Below are positions 1 through 6,518 of a DNA stretch of 64,000 bases, piece after piece. The notes beneath the pieces are model-generated. The model was not told the DNA's origin. It saw only the letters and a program-made list of their open reading frames with translations, and did not search any database. Origin of the DNA: Cyprinodon diabolis. Its lineage: Eukaryota > Chordata > Actinopteri > Cyprinodontiformes > Cyprinodontidae. The stretch covers positions 1-64,000 of the forward strand of contig JARPUW010000566.1 in assembly GCA_030533445.1 (NCBI GenBank), read 5' to 3'. Position 1 is the first letter of the stretch. The number at the start of each line of letters is the position of its first letter. The translations under genes were made by a program, and so were the position numbers.

Positions 1-284
1 AGACTCCAGGGACCCTACAAAATAAAAGCCTCTAGATTATAGTAATGCATTAATTGATGCAAATGGCTCAACATTATGACCCAAACTCTTCCAGGTTGTT
101 TTTATTAGACTCTAGTGACCTTTTCAAAACACACCCCAGAGCAAATTTCACAATAAAAGTCTCCCATTTACTCTGTAATACAGCAACTATTCACCTAATA
201 ACATGGAAAACCAGTGATTTAACATTTGGAAATGGATTCTATATCACTGCTGGGCGTGACCCATCTTTTGATGCACATTCATGA
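1..284. repeat. ~295-bp monomer (reference copy, U1)
   Basis: This is the last full copy of a diverged ~295-bp monomer; the window starts a few bases after the true monomer start. It shares with the copy at 2839-3129 the ordered motifs ATGGCTCAACATTATGACCC, TAGACTCTAG, AAAACACACCC, GCAAATTTCA, AACATGGAAAA and GTGATTTAAC. The plus strand contains repeated AATAAAAG motifs, each with the poly(A)-signal hexamer AATAAA. An ATG-initiated 76-codon frame (54-284) is present in about two thirds of units. It is destroyed in U6, U8-U11, U14 and U20 by a 1-bp deletion, so I do not call it a gene. Confidence 0.85.
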
Positions 285-408
285 TAGACTTTCAAAATAA
301 GACTACAAGGACTCTACAGAATAAAAGCCTCTTCCTTATACACACTCATACATTCTGGCATATTGCTCATTGCCATTGGTGATTTCATCACTGCAATGGC
401 TCTTAGAA
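285..408. repeat. Truncated monomer and linker to hairpin cluster (U1)
   Basis: About 60 bp of the ~295-bp monomer is present (GACTTTCAAAATAAGACTAC, then AATAAAAGCCTCT). It then breaks into unrelated sequence containing ACACACTCATACATTCTGG that leads into the first 51-bp repeat. No gene is seen. Confidence 0.75.
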
Positions 409-580
409 GGCGGGCGGAGCCCGCCAAGGTGATTACATCACTGCAATGGCTCTTAGCAGGCGGGCGGAGCCCGCCATTGGTGATTTCATCACTGCAATGG
501 CTCTTAGAAGGCGGGCAGAGCCCGCCATTGGTGATTTTTTTCTTCACTGAGATGCTCCTCGCAGGCGGGCGAAGCCCGCC
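409..580. repeat. Hairpin cluster, U1 (4 hairpins)
   Basis: Hairpins of the form GGCGGGC-NNN-GCCCGCC (7-bp stem, 3-base loop) start at 409, 459, 510 and 564. The loops are GGA, GGA, AGA and GAA in order. They sit in a 51-bp direct repeat whose other part is TTTCATCACTGCAATGGCTC. The 50-bp first spacing reflects a private 1-bp deletion. Confidence 0.95.
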
Positions 581-827
581 AACTGGGCTTTACCCACTGT
601 GTTTCAATATGGACAACCCATATTACCCTTGTGCATCATACGCTGTGCACGTCTATTTCCCAGATTTCAGCACAAGTGGCACACAGCTCTCTTTACCCAT
701 GAACTTGCCCTCTTTCCTTCCCTCAGCAGCCCTCAAAGGCGTAAGCAGTTGGTCTGGGGAGCCCCGACGTCACTTGCCAGGGCCGTATTGGCCCGGTTCC
801 CCAGACGGGCAGTAGGTGGCCCCCCTC
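581..827. other. GC-rich segment downstream of hairpins (reference, U1)
   Basis: This ~250-bp non-repetitive stretch occurs once per unit. It includes a pyrimidine tract ending in CAG (CCTCTTTCCTTCCCTCAG, about 709-726) that resembles a vertebrate 3' splice site. CGTAAGC near 739 resembles a 5' splice site. GGGCC-GTATT-GGCCC is a small hairpin near 781-795. A 68-codon ATG frame (608-814) exists in most units but is interrupted by a TAG in U5, U8-U10 and U20. I see no support for a conserved protein. Confidence 0.6.
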
Positions 828-847
828 AAAATTTCTTTAGAAATTTT
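828..847. repeat. A+T inverted repeat (reference, U1)
   Basis: AAAATTTCTTTAGAAATTTT forms an 8-bp stem with a 4-base loop. It is present in every unit just before the (ATT)n site, and I saw no changes in it across the window. Confidence 0.9.
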
Positions 848-853
848 CTAGTT

Positions 854-862
854 ATTATTATA
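854..862. repeat. (ATT)n microsatellite / module site (U1)
   Basis: ATTATTATA follows CTAGTT and precedes ATTCTCCCG. The tract has two ATT-like triplets in U12, U14 and U20, three in most module-free units, and more in units carrying modules. All 66/69-bp modules lie exactly here. Several changes of subfamily identity between units also fall near this point. Confidence 0.85.
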
Positions 863-1090
863 ATTCTCCCGTATACCCAAAACTTCGGCGCGTAACTAGT
901 CCCGCACGGTTTGGCGGATCGGGCCCAAAGTTGGCACACGCGTCGGGACCAATGGGGTGATGTGTGCTTGTATAAAACTTTCTCATTAGTCCGAAGGTTT
1001 GCGAATTATTAGCGAAAACGTCGCAAAAAAATCCCATAGGAAATGAATGGGGAGAGGAAAAAAAAAGCATAAAAAACAGCACTTCACTGT
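863..1090. other. CpG-containing segment (reference, U1)
   Basis: This segment links the (ATT)n site to the ~230-bp monomers. It is dense in CpG for the array (CGCGTAAC, CGCACGG, GGCGGATCGGG, ACGCGTCGGG, GCGAAAACGTCGC). It also holds the only TATA-like run in the unit near 971 (GTATAAAAC). Many inter-unit differences here are C-to-T or G-to-A changes at CpG. Transcription from here is untested. No gene is seen. Confidence 0.6.
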
Positions 1091-1236
1091 GTCGGCATAC
1101 ATTCACCTAGAAAAACAGTTTGAAGCTCAGTTTGTAGATAAATCCTTCGTCTATTTAAAACTGAAGACGGTATGTTGATAACTGCTACGGTTTTTGTATA
1201 ATCAGACCTCAAGCGCCACAAAGTTTTAGCAAAATC

Positions 1237-1670
1237 CAGCCTGCTAGAGTGGAGCAACTGAAAAGCTAGAGTGTGAGGCAGGCGTTTTTTAAACACAAAA
1301 AAACATTTTAAACTCGCCCTCACGGCCACATATTTATAGCTAGAGTCACCATTTTTGGTCAGTTTGTAGACTGAAATCTCTGGACCCACACAATATCTTC
1401 GGAATTACGGTAGGATTAATACTTTTCCTTAAAAACCCTCCAGACCGACCTAAAGTCGATGAAAATCAGAGCCGTTTTTCATTGGTTTTGGAGCAGAAGA
1501 GGGGAGAAAAACGAATCCGACTATGTGTTTTAAACTCGTCATAAATATTTTTCTGAATGACACACATACACCAAAGTTGGCATAGTTGGAGTCGAAGGAT
1601 GACTGACGCTCACGGTGAAAAAATTTTTTGAATAACTCATACGGTTTTTGCTCAGCAGTCGTTTGTTCGG
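1237..1670. repeat. Internal duplication, left copy (U1)
   Basis: This segment is clearly related to 2168-2594. Shared stretches include CAGCCTGCTAGAGTG, CGCCCTCACGGCCACATATT, GTCACCATTTTTGGTCAG, CTTCGGAATTACGGTAGGAT, GTTGGAGTCGAAGGAT and GAATAACTCATACGG. The offset is 931 bp at the left end and about 922-925 bp further in. It covers about two ~230-bp monomers. Confidence 0.92.
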
Positions 1671-1750
1671 AGGACATTTTAAGCACCTGAAAGCTGAGTG
1701 ACAGTGACCTGCTGCAGCTAGCTCAATTAGAAGCTTAGGTGTGATGAAAC

Positions 1751-1780
1751 GTTTTTTCTTTTTCTTTCTCTTCCCATTCA
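1751..1780 (+). other. Polypyrimidine tract (reference, U1)
   Basis: A run of T and C from GTTTTTTCTTTTTCTTTCTC ends in CCCATTCAG, once per unit. It resembles a 3' splice acceptor on the plus strand. In U6-U9 the end reads CCCGTTCAG. No transcript evidence is available, so I record only the sequence. Confidence 0.5.
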
Positions 1781-2167
1781 GTTTGTAGATGACCTACAGC
1801 CATGAAAGTTACTCCAATTGAAGACAAGATATAGCTGTCGCTTAGATAAAAAGAATTTTTCAGATACCTTTTACGGTTTTTACTCAGCAGTCGTTTGTTC
1901 GGAGGGGTGCTTTAGCAGCTAAAAGGTGAGTGAGAGTGAGGTCCTGCAGTTCAAACAAAGGGAGGAGCAGGTGGGCCAACCATTTTGTTTGTGCTTCGTT
2001 TTGGGTTGTGAAAGACCTACAGACATGAAGGTTACCCCAGTCTGAGACAAAGGATAGATGTTGCTTTCACTGAAAGAATTTTTCAGATATCTTTTACGGT
2101 TTTTGCTCAGCAGTCGTTTGTTCGGAGGGTAAGCACCTGGAAGCTAGCTGACAGTTAGCTTCTGCAG

Positions 2168-2594
2168 CAGCCTGCTAGAGTGCAGCTGCTGAAATCTTAG
2201 TGTGAGGCGGCCATTTTTTAAGATCAAACATCTTATTCTCGCCCTCACGGCCACATATTTGGAGCTACAGTCACCATTTTTGGTCAGTTTGTAGACTGAA
2301 ACCTCTGGACTCACACAATGTCTTCGGAATTACGGTAGGATTAATACTTTGCCTTAAAAACCCTCCAGACCAACCTAAAGTGGATGAGAGTTTCAGCCTT
2401 TCTCCATTCTTTTTGAGCTGAAGATGGGAGAAAAACGAATCAGACTATGTGTTTTCAACTCGTCATAAATATTTTTCTGAATGACACACATACACCAAAG
2501 TTGGTATAGTTGGAGTCGAAGGATTGCTGATGCTCATGGTGAAAATGTTTTTTGAATAACTCATACGGTTTTTGATCAGTAGTCGTTTGTTCGG
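2168..2594. repeat. Internal duplication, right copy (U1)
   Basis: This is the partner of 1237-1670, differing by scattered substitutions and small indels (for example GCTCATGGTGAAAATG here against GCTCACGGTGAAAAAA on the left). The pair is present in all units except U19, where recombination has fused them. Confidence 0.92.
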
Positions 2595-2599
2595 TGCCG

Positions 2600-2629
2600 T
2601 TCTTCCCATACAAAAAAGCCTGGGAAGAA
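2600..2629. repeat. 9-bp inverted repeat (reference, U1)
   Basis: TTCTTCCCA (2600-2608) and TGGGAAGAA (2621-2629) are perfect reverse complements around a 12-base loop with a run of six A. The U6-U9 subfamily and U19 have TTCTTCCTA as the left arm. In an RNA of the plus strand that would keep a U-G pair. Confidence 0.85.
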
Positions 2630-2699
2630 GAAACCAATAGTGAGTGCAGCTGTTGTCTGTGTCAGTGAGAGGCTCGTTAAGCGTTGTCAAGGTTACCAA

Positions 2700-2838
2700 G
2701 CTTCAAACAGATTTTACCTCTGCTGTTTTAAACAGCACATATTAATCTAATGGAGGGTGAAAGGACTGATTTAACATTGGGAAATGGATACTATATGACT
2801 GCTGTACATGACACTTCCCTTGCCACTCAGCACTGATA
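2700..2838. repeat. Partial ~295-bp monomer (U1)
   Basis: The segment aligns with the second half of the ~295-bp monomer through CTGATTTAACATTGGGAAAT, ACTATATGACTGCTG and the following GATAGACTTTC anchor. It appears to be a 5'-truncated first monomer, so each unit holds two full and two partial copies. The other partial copy starts at 285. Confidence 0.7.
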
Positions 2839-3129
2839 GACTTTCAAAATAAGACTCCAGGGACCCTACAAAATAAAAGCCTCTATATTTTTTACATATA
2901 TTTATTGCTCTATATGGCTCAACATTATGACCCAAACTCAACCCCGTTTTAGAGAATAGACTCTAGGAGACTGTTTAAAACACACCCTATAGCAAATTTC
3001 AAAATAAAAGCCTCCCATTTCCGCTTCATCTACTGCCCTAATAACATGGAAAAAGAGTGATTTAACGATTGGAAAGTAATCAACTATCATTGACGGGTCT
3101 GAACATTTTCTATAAACACAACTCTGTTG
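2839..3129. repeat. ~295-bp monomer, preceding copy (U1)
   Basis: This copy runs from one GACTTTCAAAATAAGACT anchor (2839) to the next (3130), 291 bp. The following monomer runs 3130-3428, 299 bp. Divergence between adjacent monomers is obvious by eye, much greater than between the same monomer in different 3.2-kb units. The monomer therefore predates the current array. Confidence 0.85.
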
Positions 3130-3550
3130 GACTTTCAAAATAAGACTCCAGGGACCCTACAAAATAAAAGCCTCTAGATTATAGTAATGCATTAATTGAT
3201 GCAAATGGCTCAACATTATGACCCAAACTCTTCCAGGTTGTTTTTATTAGACTCTAGTGACCTTTTCAAAACACACCCCAGAGCAAATTTCACAATAAAA
3301 GTCTCCCATTTACTCTGTAATACAGCAACTATTCACCTAATAACATGGAAAACCAGTGATTTAACATTTGGAAATGGATTCTATATCACTGCTGGGCGTG
3401 ACCCATCTTTTGATGCACATTCATGATAGACTTTCAAAATAAGACTACAAGGACTCTACAGAATAAAAGCCTCTTCCTTATACACACTCATACATTCTGG
3501 CATATTGCTCATTGCCATTGGTGATTTCATCACTGCAATGGCTCTTAGAA

Positions 3551-3751
3551 GGCGGGCGGAGCCCGCCAATGGTAACAGGCGGGCGGAGCCCGCCAAAGGT
3601 GATTACATCACTGCAATGGCTCTTAGCAGGCGGGCGGAGCCCGCCATTGGTGATTTCATCACTGCAATGGCTCTTAGAAGGCGGGCAGAGCCCGCCATTG
3701 GTGATTTTTTTCTTCACTGAGATGGCTCCTAGCAGGCGGGCGAAGCCCGCC
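3551..3751. repeat. Hairpin cluster, U2 (5 hairpins)
   Basis: Hairpins start at 3551, 3578, 3629, 3680 and 3735, so spacings are 27, 51, 51 and 55 bp. Loops run GGA, GGA, GGA, AGA and GAA. The 27-bp step is an extra hairpin joined by the short linker AATGGTAACA. This is the commonest layout, present in 12 units. Confidence 0.95.
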
Positions 3752-3986
3752 AACTGGGCTTTACCCACTGTGTTTCAATATGGACAACCCATATTACCCT
3801 TGTGCATCATACTCTGTGCACGTCTATTTCCCAGATTTCAGCACAAGTGGCACACAGCTCTCTTTGCCCATGAACTTGCCCTCTTTCCTTCCCTCAGCAG
3901 CCCTCAAAGGCGTAAGCAGTTGGTCTGGGGAGCCCCGACGTCACTTGCCAGGGCCGTATTGGCCCGGTTCCCCAGACGGGCAGTAG

Positions 3987-4034
3987 GTGGCCCCCCTCAA
4001 AATTTCTTTAGAAATTTTCTAGTTGGGGGGCCAC
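3987..4034. repeat. Nested inverted repeat at the module boundary (U2)
   Basis: The outer arms are GTGGCCCCCC (3987-3996) and GGGGGGCCAC (4025-4034), a perfect 10-bp match. Between them lies AAAATTTC-TTTA-GAAATTTT (3999-4018), a perfect 8-bp-stem hairpin. The outer right arm is the start of the 66/69-bp module, so only units with at least one module (U2, U4, U8, U10, U16, U18, U19) have the complete nested structure. The others keep the inner hairpin and the left arm. Confidence 0.9.
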
Positions 4035-4225
4035 ATGCCGAAGGCATGGCCCACCTACTACTATTGCACATATTTATTCCGCGTATTATTGGGGGGCCAC
4101 ATGCCGAAGGCATGGCCCACCTACTACTATTGCACATATTTATTCCGCGTATTATTATTGGGGGGCCACATGCCGAAGGCATGGCCCACCTACTACTATT
4201 GCACATATTTATTCCGCGTATTATT
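4025..4225. repeat. 66/69-bp hairpin module x3 (U2)
   Basis: Copies start at 4025 (66 bp), 4091 (69 bp) and 4160. Each begins GGGGGGCCAC, contains ATGCC-GAA-GGCAT followed by GGCCC (a GC-rich hairpin with a two-base bulge), then CTACTACTATTGCACATA, and ends CCGCGTATTATT. The 3-bp length difference is one ATT triplet. Confidence 0.95.
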
Positions 4226-6518
4226 ATTATTATTATAATTCTCCCGTATACCCAAAACTTCGGCGCGTAACTAGTCCCGCACGGTTTGGCGGATCGGGCC
4301 CAAAGTTGGCACACGCGTTGGGACCAATGGGGTGATGTGTGCTTGTATAAAACTTTCTCATTAGTCCGAAGGTTTGCGAATTATTAGCGAAAACGTCGCA
4401 AAAAAATCCCATAGGAAATGAATGGGAAGAGGTAAAAAAAAGCATAAAAAACAGCACTTCACTGTGTCGGCATACATTCACCTAGAAAAACAGTTTGAAG
4501 CTCAGTTTGTAGATAAATCCTTCGTCTATTTAAAACTGAAGACGGTATGTTGATAACTGCTACGGTTTTTGTATAATCAGACCTCAAGCGCCACAAAGTT
4601 TTAGCAAAATCCAGCCTGCTAGAGTGGAGCAACTGAAAAGCTAGAGTGTGAGGCAGGCGTTTTTTAAACACAAAAAAACATTTTAAACTCGCCCTCACGG
4701 CCACATATTTATAGCTAGAGTCACCATTTTTGGTCAGTTTGTAGACTGAAATCTCTGGACCCACACAATATCTTCGGAATTACGGTAGGATTAATACTTT
4801 TCCTTAAAAACCCTCCAGACCGACCTAAAGTCGATGAAAATCAGAGCCGTTTTTCATTGGTTTTGGAGCAGAAGAGGGGAGAAAAACGAATCAGACTATG
4901 TGTTTTAAACTCGTCATAAATATTTTTCTGAATGACACACATACACCAAAGTTGGCATAGTTGGAGTCGAAGGATGACTGACGCTCACGGTGAAAAAATT
5001 TTTTGAATAACTCATACGGTTTTTGCTCAGCAGTCGTTTGTTCGGAGGACATTTTAAGCACCTGAAAGCTGAGTGACAGTGACCTGCTGCAGCTAGCTCA
5101 ATTAGAAGCTTAGGTGTGATGAAACGTTTTTTCTTTTTCTTTCTCTTCCCATTCAGTTTGTAGATGACCTACAGCCATGAAAGTTACTCCAATCGAAGAC
5201 AAGATATAGCTGTCGCTTAGATAAAAAGAATTTTTCAGATACCTTTTACGGTTTTTACTCAGCAGTCGTTTGTTCGGAGGGGTGCTTTAGCAGCTAAAAG
5301 GTGAGTGAGAGTGAGGTCCTGCAGTTAAAAGAAAGGGAGGAGCAGGTGGGCCAACCATTTTGTTTGTGCTTCGTTTTGGGTTGTGAAAGACCTACAGACA
5401 TGAAGGTTACCCCAGTCTGAGACAAAGGATAGATGTTGCTTTCACTGAAAGAATTTTTCAGATATCTTTTACGGTTTTTGCTCAGCAGTCGTTTGTTCGG
5501 AGGGTAAGCACCTGGAAGCTAGCTGACAGTTAGCTTCTGCAGCAGCCTGCTAGAGTGCAGCTGCTGAAATCTTAGTGTGAGGCGGCCATTTTTTTCAGAT
5601 CAAACATCTTATTCTCGCCCTCACGGCCACATATTTGGAGCTACAGTCACCATTTTTGGTCAGTTTGTAGACTGAAACCTCTGGACTCACACAATGTCTT
5701 CGGAATTACGGTAGGATTAATACTTTTCCTTAAAAACCCTCCAGACCAACCTAAAGTCGATGAGAGTTTCAGCCTTTCTCTATTCTTTTTGAGCTGAAGA
5801 TGGGAGAGAAACGAATCAGACTATGTGTTTTCAACTCGTCATAAATATTTTTCTGAATGACACACATACACCAAAGTTGGTATAGTTGGAGTCGAAGGAT
5901 TGCTGATGCTCATGGTGAAAATGTTTTTTGAATAACTCATACGGTTTTTGATCAGTAGTCGTTTGTTCGGTGCCGTTCTTCCCATACAAAAAAGCCTGGG
6001 AAGAAGAAACCAATAGTGAGTGCAGCTGTTGTCTGTGTCAGTGAGAGGCTCGTTAAGCGTTGTCAAGGTTACCAAGCTTCAAACAGATTTTACCTCTGCT
6101 GTTTTAAACAGCACATATTAATCTAATGGAGGGTGAAAGGACTGATTTAACATTGGGAAATGGATACTATATGACTGCTGTCCATGACACTTCCCTTGCC
6201 ACTCAGCACTGATAGACTTTCAAAATAAGACTCCAGGGACCCTACAAAATAAAAGCCTCTATATTTTTTACATATATTTATTGCCCTATATGGCTCAACA
6301 TTATGACCCAAACTCAACCCCGTTTTAGAGAATAGACTCTAGGAGACTGTTTAAAACACACCCTATAGCAAATTTCAAAATAAAAGCTTCCCATTTCCGC
6401 TTCATCTACTGCCCTAATAACATGGAAAAAGAGTGATTTAACGATTGGAAAGTAATCAACTATCATTGACGGGTCTGAACATTTTCTATAAACACAACTC
6501 TGTTGGACTTTCAAAATA

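Larger units (their letters stand above)
1091..2594. repeat. Diverged ~230-bp monomers (reference, U1)
   Basis: An ACGG anchor within TACGGTTTTT or TTACGGTAGG recurs at 1187, 1407, 1641, 1873, 2096, 2332 and 2565, with spacings 220, 234, 232, 223, 236 and 233 bp. Shared satellites of the anchor include CAGTCGTTTGTTCGG after it and GTTTGTAGA before it. The same spacings occur in U7 (22235 to 23611). This part of the unit therefore seems built from about seven old, diverged monomers. A 101-codon minus-strand frame (1084-1389) lies here in every unit; it is not annotated as a gene because near-identity of the copies explains its persistence. Confidence 0.8.
1..3142. repeat. Array unit U1 (3,142 bp)
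   Basis: This is the reference copy for the internal anatomy described in separate entries. It has four hairpins and no 66/69-bp module. Its second half carries a diagnostic set shared with U11, U14 and U17: CTTTGCC near 2348, AAGTGGATG near 2379 and GTACATG near 2804. Its hairpin part shares CTCCTCGC with U13 and U17 and has a private 1-bp deletion (CCAAGGTG rather than CCAAAGGTG) near 426. The unit start at base 1 is an arbitrary phase chosen at the window edge. Confidence 0.93.
3143..6518. repeat. Array unit U2 (3,376 bp)
   Basis: This is the longest unit without a transposon, because it carries three 66/69-bp modules. It has five hairpins. Its second half belongs to a group with U3 and U18, defined by AATCGAAG at 5191 (AATTGAAG elsewhere) and GTTAAAAGAAAGG near 5325 (GTTCAAACAAAGG elsewhere). 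It shares GCGTTGGG near 4316 with U15, a CpG-to-TpG change. It shares GGAAGAGGTAAA near 4426 with U4. Confidence 0.93.

Noticed and set aside
54..284. 76-codon plus-strand frame (MMQMAQHYD...)
   Set aside because: It lies inside a ~295-bp repeat monomer and is lost through a 1-bp deletion in seven units, with no sign of constraint.
409..580. Bacterial REP/BIME-type palindromes or rho-independent terminators
   Set aside because: The surrounding sequence is a eukaryotic megasatellite with a vertebrate-type Tc1 element, and there are no bacterial genes for such elements to lie between.
1084..1389. 101-codon minus-strand frame (MGPEISVYK...), present in all 20 units
   Set aside because: Unit copies are nearly identical, so persistence of an open frame is expected without selection. 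It lies wholly in the ~230-bp monomer region, and I recognise no protein family or motif. A synonymous/non-synonymous test over diverged homologues would be needed.
858..2700. Ribosomal DNA spacer, tRNA or 5S-derived unit, or LINE/LTR remnant
   Set aside because: I saw no rRNA or tRNA core sequence, no reverse transcriptase motif and no LTR ends. A Dfam search could still find a retroelement origin for parts of the unit.
3780..3986. 68-codon plus-strand frame starting MDNPYYPC
   Set aside because: It reads more like a protein than most frames here. It overlaps another open frame on the same strand, is cut by a TAG in U5, U8-U10 and U20, and matches no family I know.
3512..4270. 252-codon plus-strand frame through hairpins and modules
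   Set aside because: The frame is long because the repeats it crosses (51, 27, 66 and 69 bp) are multiples of three without stops. The product is a low-complexity repeat of the hairpin sequence in several frames on both strands. It is broken in U1, U5, U8-U10 and U20.
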